DNA of 33,357 nucleotides. Source: a virus. The notes under the pieces were generated by a model that ran no database searches, had not been told where the DNA came from, and saw only the letters and a list, made by a program, of their open reading frames with translations. The stretch lies in IMG/VR virus record IMGVR_UViG_3300022562_002031, positions 1-33,357 of that record. The stretch is one strand, 5' to 3'. This document shows positions 1 through 7,216 of this stretch, in pieces; position 1 is the stretch's first letter, and each line of letters opens with the position of its first letter. Made by a program: the position numbers and the translations under genes.

Positions 1-113
1 GCGAGCGCTGTGCACATGAGCTGCGCGGTCTCGGTCGGCATCTTCACCACGTGCCGATCGCAATGCAACCGCGCGGCCGCGCGCGCGTCGAGGTCGAGCA
101 CGAAGATGTTCAC
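1..113 (-). CDS. Phage protein of the MNIFVLD...HCDKHVVKM family, N-terminal part only
   Basis: The gene starts with GTG at 113, overlapping the upstream stop (GTGA), and runs off the left edge, so only about 37 codons are visible. They read VNIFVLDLDARAAARLHCD followed by RHVVKMPTETAQLMCTAL. This N-terminus is typical of a widespread phage family, sometimes annotated as pyrimidine-dimer glycosylase-like, which begins MNIFVLD and has a CDKHVVKM motif. That identification is from memory of the family. No function can be confirmed because the rest of the gene is missing. It is the last visible member of the coupled leftward operon. Confidence 0.7.
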   Translation of the reverse strand, partial: MNIFVLDLDARAAARLHCDRHVVKMPTETAQLMCTAL

Positions 114-874
114 TCGCGCTCCTCGGTCTCATCATCGAAGTGGTCGTCGCTGAACAGCCGGCGCAGCGGGCACTCGCTTGCACGGGCGCATGTCCTGGCG
201 GTGTGCTCGACCTCATCTCCGCCGATCGCACCGCAGTGCTCGCACCAATCGTACTCGCCGGTGTCGCTCCGGGCGAGGTCGTCGTGCCCGTTCGGGACGT
301 CGAGCCGGATGTCGTGCTCGTCCATCCACCGCGAGAACACGAGCACCACCGCTTTGGCCTGAGCGATGCTCAGAGGCTCCGCGTCGAAGTGCTCGCCGTG
401 ACTGTCGCGTCCGCGCATGACCTCGTAGGCGTGGATCATCTGCTCGTGATAGTGCTCGGCGCTCCAACGCCAGAACGGCACTTCGATCGACAGCGTGAGC
501 AACGGCCAGAACTCGGCGGCTTGCTCAACGGTGATCGTCTCGATCTCGCCTTCGAGCTTCCGGTCGGATCGGAACTGCTCCCACATCGCGTCGAGAAAAG
601 TCCGATGCGCCTCGGCAATCTCGTGCGCGTGGTCGTCGGTGAGCATGCCGACGTCGTCATCTCGGGCGGGCACGCGGCTCAGCCTGCTCGACGGCACGCC
701 TCGCGTGTTGAGTTTGCGCTCGATGGTGAGTGACCAGTCGCGCGGATCATCGCCGAGATCAAAGAGCTTGGTCAGCATCTCGCGATGGCTCGCGATCTTG
801 GCGAGCGCACCTGCCTTGACTTGGATGGGCTTTAGGAGCCCATCGGTGAACATCAGCCTTGTTTCGACGGACAT
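110..874 (-). CDS. Unknown phage protein with C-terminal Cys cluster
   Basis: A 254-residue acidic protein, not recognised. The start is placed at ATG 874 (MSVETRLMFTDG); sequence upstream in this frame looks like a shadow of the neighbouring gene. An alternative start is ATG 946, which would overlap the previous gene. The body is rich in Trp, His and Glu (WPLLTLSIEVPFWRWSAEHYHEQ). Near the end is CEHCGAIGGDEVEHTARTC followed by another Cys, a likely zinc-binding motif. The stop overlaps the next GTG start by GTGA, so the two are probably translated together. Confidence 0.65.
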   Translation of the reverse strand: MSVETRLMFTDGLLKPIQVKAGALAKIASHREMLTKLFDLGDDPRDWSLTIERKLNTRGVPSSRLSRVPARDDDVGMLTDDHAHEIAEAHRTFLDAMWEQFRSDRKLEGEIETITVEQAAEFWPLLTLSIEVPFWRWSAEHYHEQMIHAYEVMRGRDSHGEHFDAEPLSIAQAKAVVLVFSRWMDEHDIRLDVPNGHDDLARSDTGEYDWCEHCGAIGGDEVEHTARTCARASECPLRRLFSDDHFDDETEERE

Positions 875-920
875 GACGCTTCGACCGCAACGTGAGTCCG
901 TGCATTCCCGCAAGCGATGC

Positions 921-1190
921 TCACTCGTGCTCCTCGGTCCCATCATCGATGGGTCCCTGCCTTGCTCGCTCGCGCCGGCTCGTAGCGAGCGCCGCGCTGA
1001 GGTCATGGATCGCCAGTGCGAGGTCGCGCTCGTCGACGTCTCCAAGTCGACCAATTGTGTGCACGCGACCGCGACGCAGCGCAACGAATGTCATGCCAAT
1101 GATGTCGCCATTTTCAGCTTGCGCGAGCAGCTGTCGAAGATTTGCGACGACTTCCTCGTTGGACTTTCGTTGCAGCTTGGTAACGGTCAT
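921..1190 (-). CDS. Small unknown phage protein (89 aa)
   Basis: It begins at ATG 1190, overlapping the TGA of the upstream small membrane protein by ATGA. The sequence includes LRQLLAQAENGDIIGMTFVA, then a basic RRGRVHTIG stretch and a conserved-looking helix ending in LSAALA. Small phage proteins with an n-GxIxGxxFV-type strand are common but have no assigned role. No catalytic motif is visible. The tail is charged (GTEEHE). Coupled translation with its neighbour suggests it is expressed. Confidence 0.65.
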   Translation of the reverse strand: MTVTKLQRKSNEEVVANLRQLLAQAENGDIIGMTFVALRRGRVHTIGRLGDVDERDLALAIHDLSAALATSRRERARQGPIDDGTEEHE

Positions 1191-1351
1191 CGTGTTTCGC
1201 TCCTCTCGTACCAGAGCATCGACACCATCAGCCACGCGGCTGCCCCCCAGTCGACGGGGATGCCGTAGATATCTTGTGGAATCAGCCACGGCGCGGTGGC
1301 TGAAAGACCGAAGACGAGCGCGCGCGGCCACGAGAACTTGGACTTGCTCAT
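1187..1351 (-). CDS. Small membrane protein (54 aa)
   Basis: It starts at ATG 1351 (MSKSKFSWPRALVFGL) with an ATGA overlap on the previous stop, and its own stop overlaps the next ATG. The N-terminus is basic and is followed by two hydrophobic stretches, RALVFGLSATAPWLI and WGAAAWLMVSMLWY, so one or two membrane helices are likely. A holin role is conceivable from size alone, but there is no adjacent endolysin and I do not assign it. Confidence 0.6.
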   Translation of the reverse strand: MSKSKFSWPRALVFGLSATAPWLIPQDIYGIPVDWGAAAWLMVSMLWYERSETR

Positions 1352-2094
1352 CGTGACTCGCTCCCGGCCACCTGGCGCAGCCACTCGAGCGCGGCGGCCT
1401 CATCCTCCTTGGTCGGCCAGCTGAACCCTTGGTCGTGCACGATCTTGTAGAGCTCGAGCGGGCTCAGGCCGCCGCGCTCGGCGAGCCTGGCCAGGGTCTG
1501 GCCTCCGTGGTTGCGCATGGCCTGCCTTTCGTGGGGCGCCACCAGCCACCAGGGTACGCTCGTCGGGATGTCGGGGTTCTTGAGGCTGTTCAACACTGGG
1601 AACCTCGACTCCGATGAGCAGGTAGGGTCCACATCGGGATCAAGCGGTTGCGAAGATCGAAGCCTGGCGATCGCGTCGAGTTGCTCTCGAATCTCCGAGT
1701 CAGAGCGCCCAGACGCGGTGAGCTGACCGATAAGCCACTCAATCAGCGCCGACTTGACGTCCAGCGATGAGCGCAACTCGGCAAGTTCGAGCACCGGGTC
1801 CGGCTCGGGCTCGATGTCATGGTCCGCGCGCTCATCTGCCCGTCGTCCCGTCCAGCCTTGGCAGACGGGAGATTCCGGCAAGACCGTGTAGCCAATGCGC
1901 TTCGCCCACGGTATGAAGTACTCGCCGTCCGGCTTTTTGAGCCCGGACACGGCAGACTTAGCGATCTTGACGTATCCGCGCACGGCATCGAGAAGGTCGT
2001 CCCAGAGATGGATCCCATCGCTGTCGTCTAGCCCGAGCGCCTCGACGAGTTCGCGCCGGCACCTATGTTCTTTGGATTCTTCCATCGTTCGCAT
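1348..2094 (-). CDS. Unknown phage protein (248 aa)
   Basis: Not recognised. It starts at ATG 2094, with ATG 2085 (MEESKEH) possible. A charged N-terminal region is followed by a central acidic linker (DIEPEPDPVLELAEL) and a predicted helical pair. The C-terminus has NHGGQTLARLAERGGLSPLE followed by a Trp-containing tail. That segment resembles a small helical DNA- or protein-binding module but no family is identified. It lies 10 bases after the upstream zinc-rich gene and overlaps the next gene by ATGA. Confidence 0.6.
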   Translation of the reverse strand: MRTMEESKEHRCRRELVEALGLDDSDGIHLWDDLLDAVRGYVKIAKSAVSGLKKPDGEYFIPWAKRIGYTVLPESPVCQGWTGRRADERADHDIEPEPDPVLELAELRSSLDVKSALIEWLIGQLTASGRSDSEIREQLDAIARLRSSQPLDPDVDPTCSSESRFPVLNSLKNPDIPTSVPWWLVAPHERQAMRNHGGQTLARLAERGGLSPLELYKIVHDQGFSWPTKEDEAAALEWLRQVAGSESR

Positions 2095-2104
2095 CTACTC
2101 CCGA

Positions 2105-3070
2105 TCAGATCATCGATTCCAGCGACTGAGCCTGCGCGTCCGCGATCCACTCGTCGCGCCCTGCAAGCCACTGGGCCAACCACTCGCCGAGATGGTCGCC
2201 TTCCGCCATGCGCTCGTCCGACCACACCGCAAGCGCGTCTCTGGCCTCGGTGTCTGGCGGCAGCTTGCTGCCCGAGCATCGCGGGCCTGGTCCTGGCCCC
2301 GTGTGTGACCGGATCAGACCCGAGCTCGTCATGGCGATGTGGTCACCGCACCCGTAGCACTTGGCCCGACCAAACTTGGCGGGCCTGGTCAGGATCTCGC
2401 GAGGTCTTGGCATCGCCTCGAGCACGAGGCGACCGACCTCGGACCACCGCTCGCCGAGCCCACGGCAGGTTTGGCATGGGCGTGAGTACCAGTATCCGTC
2501 TTCGACTTCATCACTCGAACCAGGGCACAGAAACGTCCAGCCGAGATCGAGCAGGCGCTGCTCAATCTCCTCGTCGCAGGCATCGTCGACGCTGACACAG
2601 ATCTCTTCGCATTTGCTGCCATCACACGCCGGGCACCGCCCGATCTTCACCGCGACCGTGCGGGTCACACAGGCGACGACGCGCACGCACTCGCAGTCCA
2701 CAGCCATGCCGTCGCGCACATCAATCGTTGGCGTGGGCCGACAGAACTCGCAGCTGCCCACACGTTCTATGACCGCCGTGCCCGACAAGCACCATGCCTT
2801 GCCCCATGCTCGCGCTGCAACTTCGCTATCCATCGCCGGCGATGTCAGGGCCTCGGTCCTGGTCAGGCATAGCAGCGCGAGCAGGGCCGTCGCGTGGTCG
2901 ACCGTCAACCTGTACGAGCCAGCCCATGCCAGGACGAGAACGCCGCGCCGAGCGTGGGAGAACGACCACGGCTTTTCGCGTGACACCGACCGTTGCAGCG
3001 ACGGCATCCCGCGGCCGTCCCACATCCCAGAAGCCTTGGCGATTCGCTCAACGGTCTCGGCGACGGTCAT
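2105..3070 (-). CDS. Cys-rich multi-zinc-finger phage protein (321 aa)
   Basis: The start is ATG 3070 (MTVAETVERIAKASGMWDG), overlapping the upstream stop by ATGA. The N-terminal third is non-Cys and hydrophobic. From about residue 120 the protein carries several C-x2-C pairs: CEFC, CPAC, CQTC and CYGC. The last module, CYGC-x14-H-x8-CSGSK, matches the knuckle in the immediately upstream 80-residue protein almost residue for residue in spacing. Such arrays bind zinc structurally. A nucleic-acid or protein-binding role is only inferred. Confidence 0.65.
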   Translation of the reverse strand: MTVAETVERIAKASGMWDGRGMPSLQRSVSREKPWSFSHARRGVLVLAWAGSYRLTVDHATALLALLCLTRTEALTSPAMDSEVAARAWGKAWCLSGTAVIERVGSCEFCRPTPTIDVRDGMAVDCECVRVVACVTRTVAVKIGRCPACDGSKCEEICVSVDDACDEEIEQRLLDLGWTFLCPGSSDEVEDGYWYSRPCQTCRGLGERWSEVGRLVLEAMPRPREILTRPAKFGRAKCYGCGDHIAMTSSGLIRSHTGPGPGPRCSGSKLPPDTEARDALAVWSDERMAEGDHLGEWLAQWLAGRDEWIADAQAQSLESMI

Positions 3071-3309
3071 GTCCCGTCCGAAGCAGGTTCGAGCGCCTCG
3101 CATTCCCAGGTTTTCGACCCCGGGCACATCGAATCGTCGGCGAGCCGGTGCCCCCACATGGCGCCAGAATTGCGCGTGAGCACGCGAGCGCGGCAGTGAA
3201 TGCAGACGACCCGAGCAGGGCCGGACCTGGCCGTGTCTTGCGGCGACCACTCTTCGGGGCCCAAGCTCAAGCCACCCGGCTGGCGGCCGAACTGGTCGAC
3301 CTTGTTCAC
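3067..3309 (-). CDS. Small C2HC zinc-knuckle protein (80 aa)
   Basis: It begins at GTG 3309 in a GTGA overlap with the upstream stop and ends in an ATGA overlap with the next gene. A larger open frame upstream of 3309 is an antisense-like shadow rich in Arg/Pro. The mature sequence carries CIHC-x14-H-x7-CPGSK (residues about 36-64), a C2HC zinc knuckle, plus a C-terminal WECEALEPASDGT tail. The knuckle is shared with the downstream 321-residue protein, which suggests a domain duplication. Confidence 0.65.
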   Translation of the reverse strand: MNKVDQFGRQPGGLSLGPEEWSPQDTARSGPARVVCIHCRARVLTRNSGAMWGHRLADDSMCPGSKTWECEALEPASDGT

Positions 3310-3650
3310 GGCGTGTCCTCGCTCTCCGCCAGCCCGATGGTGTCGAGCACCCAGCGCCTGGTCGACGTGTAGCTGCCCGACTCGAGCGAGACGACGATGT
3401 CCCAGACCGAGCAGTTGCCCTCGCCCTCGTCGATCGGCGCGTAATCGGGCAGGTGCGAGAGAAGGTCGGCCAGCTGCTCGGCGTTGACCCGGCTCGGGCT
3501 CGTGACGTCGGGGTCGTACTCCGGGCACCAAAGGAGCACGTCGCCGAGAAGGTCGGCTGGGCGCACGCCTATCTTCGCGCGAGTTCCCGTGCACCCGAGG
3601 CGCTCGAGTTGGTCGATCACGGGCTTGGTAGTGGGCGTCTTGGTCTCCAT
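3306..3650 (-). CDS. Unknown acidic phage protein (114 aa)
   Basis: It starts at ATG 3650 (METKTPTTKPVIDQLERLG). No family was recognised. It is acidic, with CPEYDPDVTSPSRVNAEQLA and a hydrophobic VWDIVVSLESGSYTSTRRWV near the end. The last residues overlap the next start by GTGA. The spacing and third-position GC bias look like real coding sequence. A 67-base gap separates it from the preceding gene. Confidence 0.6.
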   Translation of the reverse strand: METKTPTTKPVIDQLERLGCTGTRAKIGVRPADLLGDVLLWCPEYDPDVTSPSRVNAEQLADLLSHLPDYAPIDEGEGNCSVWDIVVSLESGSYTSTRRWVLDTIGLAESEDTP

Positions 3651-3717
3651 CTACGGCCGAAGCCCCGCCGCCCATCGCCTGCGCGACGCGTCCGGGGCCC
3701 GGCCTCGCAGCCATCGA

Positions 3718-4494
3718 CTACCGCCCGACGATGGTAGCCTTGTTTGCGCGCAGGTAGACCTCGCGCGCGGCCTTGAGCGCGGCGTCGGCAGCCAGGACAG
3801 CTCCGCCGGACTCGTTCGTGGCCTCGCTCACCGGGCAGCCCAGGCTGTAGTCGCCGATGAAGATGGCCTGCCCAACATCGCTCGCGGGCAGCTGGCCGAG
3901 TTCGAGCGCGTCCGCCACGGAGCGCAGCGCCGCCGCGATCGCCTCGCCGAGTTCGAGCTCGAGCGTCTTGCGTTCGGCGTGCCTAATCTGCTCCCAGATC
4001 GCTTCGATGCTGGGCTCGCCGCTCGTCGTCGTCGCGAGCGACACGAGACGCACGAGCAGCTGCCGAGCCCGACAGGTCGCCCCGCTGTGACGATCGTAGA
4101 CCCTGACCTCGCCTGGCTCTCCTTGATCGTCGTCCTCGACGCGGATCTGGTCCGACCCGAGGCGCTCGGTCATCCGCTCGAGCATAATCTCGACGAGGTC
4201 GCGCATCGCCTGGTCGAGCGTCGGGACGCTCAGTAACAGGCTCGTCTCGGCGTTGGGGCCCTCGCCGTCCACCGTGATGGCTGGCACGCCGAACAAGATC
4301 GCGACGTAGACCCGGCCGGTCGGTCGACGGACGACCGCCATCCAGTAGCCGCGGCGGTCCTCGTGCAGGTAGGCGACGCCGAGCGAGAGGCCGCCAGCGT
4401 CAGGGACGATGTCGTGCTCGGCAGGGAGCCAGCGGAGCACGCCCAGCGAGTCGAGTCGGGTGGCGAGTTGTAGAACTTGATCGAAATCGGTCAT
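3718..4494 (-). CDS. Unknown phage protein (258 aa)
   Basis: It starts at ATG 4494 (MTDFDQVLQLATRLDSLGVL). The ribosome-binding region TAGGACCAGACGATA resembles that of other genes here (5136, 30667, 31521). The first half is beta-rich (GYWMAVVRRPTGRVYVAILF) and the second helical and acidic, ending in DAALKAAREVYLRANKATIV. A family was not identified. The gene could encode a phage accessory enzyme subunit or regulator; nothing visible decides it. Confidence 0.6.
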   Translation of the reverse strand: MTDFDQVLQLATRLDSLGVLRWLPAEHDIVPDAGGLSLGVAYLHEDRRGYWMAVVRRPTGRVYVAILFGVPAITVDGEGPNAETSLLLSVPTLDQAMRDLVEIMLERMTERLGSDQIRVEDDDQGEPGEVRVYDRHSGATCRARQLLVRLVSLATTTSGEPSIEAIWEQIRHAERKTLELELGEAIAAALRSVADALELGQLPASDVGQAIFIGDYSLGCPVSEATNESGGAVLAADAALKAAREVYLRANKATIVGR

Positions 4495-4563
4495 TATCGT
4501 CTGGTCCTAATTTTCCGCGGTTTCGCTCCGCCGCGCGGACCCGAACGCATCGAGCCCATGCGG

Positions 4564-4579
4564 CGGGGCCGAAGCCCCG
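4564..4579 (-). terminator. UUCG-tetraloop hairpin between genes
   Basis: On the minus strand this reads CGGGGC-TTCG-GCCCCG, a perfect 6-bp stem closed by a UUCG tetraloop, the most stable RNA loop type. It starts 6 bases beyond the stop of the 183-residue gene and lies in the leader of the next. No U-tract follows, so intrinsic termination is uncertain. It may instead be an RNA stabiliser or processing barrier. Confidence 0.35.
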
Positions 4580-4584
4580 GGGCC

Positions 4585-5136
4585 CTACAACTCGACGACC
4601 TCACCGGTCATCAGCTCCCAGATGTGCGGCGTGAACCCGAGCGAGTCGCCGTCGATCACCTGGCGGGTCGCTTCGTTTGCGGTCTCGTAGATCGAGCGCA
4701 GCATCAACCCGAGGCTCCAGCCATCTTCATGTCGACCGAGTTCGGCGACCCGGCCAGGGAACACATCGGGATCGATGACTGCGTCGGGCGTGCTCACGTA
4801 GGCGATCACGCCGAGCGCCTCGAGATCCGGGACCCACTCGGGCCAGCGCTCGCGCGGCGAAGCCTTCTCCAACGCGGCTACGATCGTCTTGTCGTCGTAG
4901 CCCTGCTCGAGCATGATCCGCTCCAGCGAAGGCGAATCGGTGCGCACGATTTGGAGGTCGATTCCCCCCGATCCCCAGAAGTCGTGGTTGGTCACGACGT
5001 GGCGCAGCATCTCCACCGCCTCTCGGTCTCGATCTGAATCGGTCGGATTGAATCCGTCCGCGACGATCTCGGGATCGACGGTCGCGGCGAAGGTGATGGT
5101 CCAGGTGTAGGGGGTCGTGGTCTCGGTTGTGGTCAT
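4585..5136 (-). CDS. Unknown phage protein (183 aa)
   Basis: The start is ATG 5136 (MTTTETTTPYTWTITFAAT), preceded by CACAGGACCAGACCC, a ribosome-binding module that recurs at several genes in this window. The protein is acidic with alternating strands and helices and many Asp and Glu residues (TDSDRDREAVEMLRHVV). No catalytic motif or family was recognised. Upstream codons in the same frame belong to an Arg/Pro-rich shadow and were excluded. It belongs to a run of similarly sized acidic accessory proteins. Confidence 0.65.
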   Translation of the reverse strand: MTTTETTTPYTWTITFAATVDPEIVADGFNPTDSDRDREAVEMLRHVVTNHDFWGSGGIDLQIVRTDSPSLERIMLEQGYDDKTIVAALEKASPRERWPEWVPDLEALGVIAYVSTPDAVIDPDVFPGRVAELGRHEDGWSLGLMLRSIYETANEATRQVIDGDSLGFTPHIWELMTGEVVEL

Positions 5137-5174
5137 GGGTCTGGTCCTGTGGGTTGGGGGTTGGGCGAGGAAGG

Positions 5175-5576
5175 TCAGTAGGCATCCCAGGCGCGGCGGA
5201 CCCACTCCGGATCGGCGCCGAGGGTCTCGGTGAGCACCTGGCGGATCTCGGCGGGCCAGTCGTCAACGTCGTCGTACTCGGGTCGACGGCCGAGTATCTC
5301 GCGGAACTCGGCGACGACGCCCGCGAGCTGATGGGCGATCACGCCAGGTCGGACGCCGGCCGCTTCGAGCAGTGCGTCGTCGGACCGCTCCCGCGCGGCG
5401 ATAGCGTCGATCCACGCGCCGACCTCGGATTGGGGCGCATCGTCAGGGGGCTCGACCGGATACGGTCCGTTGATGTCGAGCAGGGCCTCGACTGCGAGGC
5501 GGCCATTGGCCATGGCGGACCACGTGTGCGCGAGGGCGAAGAGGCGATCGACGGCGGGTTGGGCTGGGATGGGCAT
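5175..5576 (-). CDS. Unknown phage protein (133 aa)
   Basis: It starts at ATG 5576 (MPIPAQPAVDRLFALAHTW) with GGAG 8 bases upstream in GGAGACACGACT. Nearly the same leader, GGAGACCACGAC, precedes the next gene upstream at 6455. The protein is mostly helical and acidic, with REILGRRPEYDDVDDWPAEI near the C-terminus. No family was recognised. Confidence 0.65.
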   Translation of the reverse strand: MPIPAQPAVDRLFALAHTWSAMANGRLAVEALLDINGPYPVEPPDDAPQSEVGAWIDAIAARERSDDALLEAAGVRPGVIAHQLAGVVAEFREILGRRPEYDDVDDWPAEIRQVLTETLGADPEWVRRAWDAY

Positions 5577-5609
5577 AGTCGTGTCTCCGTAGTCGCGGTG
5601 GGCTACTCG

Positions 5610-6455
5610 TCAGCAGTCGTCGATCGGATGCGTGGTCACGAGGTCGATCCGCCACTCCTTGCTCGGGGTCGCTACGAGTTCGATCCTGCGCCGCTCGCTC
5701 TCGTACCAAGCCAGGGTCACGAGGTCACCATCGGCGGTCACCTCCCAGGTCAGGATGAGGTCGCTACTCAGAGCGGCGTGCAGGCCCTTGTACGCTTCGA
5801 CGATGCGCGCGAGCACCGAGTTGAACTGCTTCACCGGGTGCTCGGCCAGGGCATCGCCGCTGTGTCGATAGCAGCGGCGGAACAGCTCGACGGGCTCGGG
5901 CTCGCCGAAGCCGTGGCGCTCAAGCATCTCGACGAAGCAATCCACCACGTCGAAGGAATGGACGGGGAGGTATTCGCCGAGCGTGCGGCGCTCGTTCCTG
6001 AGCGTCGGGTTGAGCTTGATGACCGGCTTGTCCTGGTCGTTCACGGTGAGCATGATCGCGTCCTCGGTGGAATCGTCGGCCAGCAGCTTGCCAAGGTCCG
6101 CGAGGTCGTCGTCGGTGACGGCATACCAGCGGTAGGTCGCGTCGTCGCGATACACCGTCAGGCCCAACTCGGCGAGATGCGCGGCCCGGTCCTCGTCGTC
6201 GAGCATCTCGATTTCTTCGATCTCGCTCTCACCGAGGGGCCGAAGCAGCCGGCCAACCCACGGCGCGGTGAGTCGACCGCGATCCCACCGCATGTACACG
6301 TGGGTGAAGCCGTCGGTGGTGGGCGCTTCGAGCCGGTACCACCCGCTGGCGCGCACGATGTTCTCCTGCGCGAGGTCGAGTTTGTCCGTGTGCTCGGCGG
6401 CGCGGGTCTGGGCGAGATGGTCGAGGACGATGGTCGGGGTCGGTTGGCTGGTCAT
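5610..6455 (-). CDS. Unknown phage protein (281 aa), MTSQ leader
   Basis: The start is ATG 6455 (MTSQPTPTIVLDHLAQTRAA) with GGAG 8 bases upstream. Its first four codons are identical to those of two neighbouring genes (starts at 6804 and 7157). The protein is acidic, with aromatic strands (FTHVYMRWDRGRLTAPWVGR, ATYRWYAVTDDDLADLGKLL) and a C-terminal beta segment. No recognised domain. Its leader contains an 11-bp tandem repeat (see separate entry). A role in phage-host takeover is possible but not shown. Confidence 0.65.
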   Translation of the reverse strand: MTSQPTPTIVLDHLAQTRAAEHTDKLDLAQENIVRASGWYRLEAPTTDGFTHVYMRWDRGRLTAPWVGRLLRPLGESEIEEIEMLDDEDRAAHLAELGLTVYRDDATYRWYAVTDDDLADLGKLLADDSTEDAIMLTVNDQDKPVIKLNPTLRNERRTLGEYLPVHSFDVVDCFVEMLERHGFGEPEPVELFRRCYRHSGDALAEHPVKQFNSVLARIVEAYKGLHAALSSDLILTWEVTADGDLVTLAWYESERRRIELVATPSKEWRIDLVTTHPIDDC

Positions 6456-6468
6456 GTCGTGGTCTCCG

Positions 6469-6512
6469 TTGTGGTGAGGTTGTGGTGAGGTTGTGGTGAG
6501 GTCGTGGTGATG
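6469..6512. repeat. 11-bp tandem repeat in leader of the 281-aa gene
   Basis: Three perfect copies of TTGTGGTGAGG (plus strand; CCTCACCACAA on the transcribed strand) at 6469-6501 are followed by a fourth degenerate copy to 6512. They fill most of the 64-base gap between two minus-strand genes and lie just upstream of the GGAG of the 281-residue gene. The period is close to one helical turn, so they could be protein-binding sites or an unstructured translation enhancer. Confidence 0.7.
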
Positions 6513-6519
6513 GTGAGGG

Positions 6520-6804
6520 CTACTCGTCGTCCGAATCGTCCATGGCTGCCGCGGACTCGATGGTCGAACGAACGATGGCCATCGCGGCATCCTCGTCGGC
6601 GATAGCCATGACGTCGTCACGCTCGGCATCGGTGTGCCCGCCGCCGCCGTATCGGTCCTCCCACTGGTCCGCGGTCGTGACGGGCTCCTCGCGACCGAGC
6701 AGGATGTCGCACGCGTGGGTGACGACGAAGTCACCGGCCGAAGCGGCCTCGGTGCGGAGCGAGCGAATCTGGGCGGAGGGGATGGTAGAGGCTTGGCTGG
6801 TCAT
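6520..6804 (-). CDS. Small acidic phage protein (94 aa), MTSQ leader
   Basis: It starts at ATG 6804 (MTSQASTIPSAQIRSLRTEA), preceded by AAGGAACACGAAA. The C-terminal half is strongly acidic (ERDDVMAIADEDAAMAIV, ending MDDSDDE). A His/Gly turn RYGGGGHTDAE is visible. No family was recognised. The acidic tail and small size would fit a DNA-mimic or inhibitor protein, but that is speculation from composition only. Confidence 0.65.
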   Translation of the reverse strand: MTSQASTIPSAQIRSLRTEAASAGDFVVTHACDILLGREEPVTTADQWEDRYGGGGHTDAERDDVMAIADEDAAMAIVRSTIESAAAMDDSDDE

Positions 6805-6848
6805 TTTCGTGTTCCTTGAAGGGTCGGGCGGAGGGCGGAGGGCGATGG

Positions 6849-7157
6849 TCATGCGTCGTCGTCGTCGTCGTACACATGCTCGAGCGGGTTCGCTGCGAGC
6901 CTGGCTCCGATGCGCGAGTAGCTCGCCAGGCAGATGCGCTCGCCGACTTCGAGGGCATCGCTCGTCTCGATGACGTCGAGGTCGAAGCCCATCCGGCACC
7001 CCTGCGACTGCACCTCGCCCCACGCCTGGGCCTCGGACGCGAACTCCCGCTCGACAGTCGCCCGGGCGCCGGGCTTGCACCGCTGATGGTCGAGCACTCC
7101 GGTCAGGTCAGACACGAGGTAAAAACGGGGCTTGGTCGTGGTCGCTTGGCTGGTCAT
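6849..7157 (-). CDS. Small phage protein with Asp-rich tail (102 aa), MTSQ leader
   Basis: The start is ATG 7157 (MTSQATTTKPRFYLVSDLTG). A good promoter lies 22-50 bases upstream, and this start lies only about 15 bases from the expected transcription start. The sequence has a beta-rich core (RFYLVSDLTGVLDHQRCKPG; GFDLDVIETSDALEVGERIC) and ends in a run of five Asp residues. It was not recognised. It is probably the first gene of a leftward transcript comprising the MTSQ genes. Confidence 0.65.
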   Translation of the reverse strand: MTSQATTTKPRFYLVSDLTGVLDHQRCKPGARATVEREFASEAQAWGEVQSQGCRMGFDLDVIETSDALEVGERICLASYSRIGARLAANPLEHVYDDDDDA

Positions 7158-7178
7158 GGGGTTCGTCCGGTCACCAAA

Positions 7179-7207
7179 GATATAGTGCGGCCAGCACTGG
7201 CGCGCAA
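7179..7207 (-). promoter_or_regulatory. Sigma70-type promoter for the MTSQ gene cluster
   Basis: On the minus strand, TTGCGC (7207-7202) and TATATC (7184-7179) are separated by exactly 17 bases, in an otherwise GC-rich gap after the Aat-like gene. The spacer contains the near-palindrome GCCAG-TG-CTGGC, a possible operator. The transcription start is expected near 7172, just before ATG 7157. Confidence 0.5.
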
Positions 7208-7216
7208 GTCCTGGAC

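Noticed and set aside
1187-1351. Small membrane protein as holin
   Set aside because: Size and hydrophobicity fit, but there is no neighbouring endolysin or spanin and the operon is accessory in character.
5127-6488. 453-codon plus-strand open frame
   Set aside because: It lies wholly opposite two convincing minus-strand genes; the sequence is repetitive in Val, Gly and Glu with no recognisable fold.
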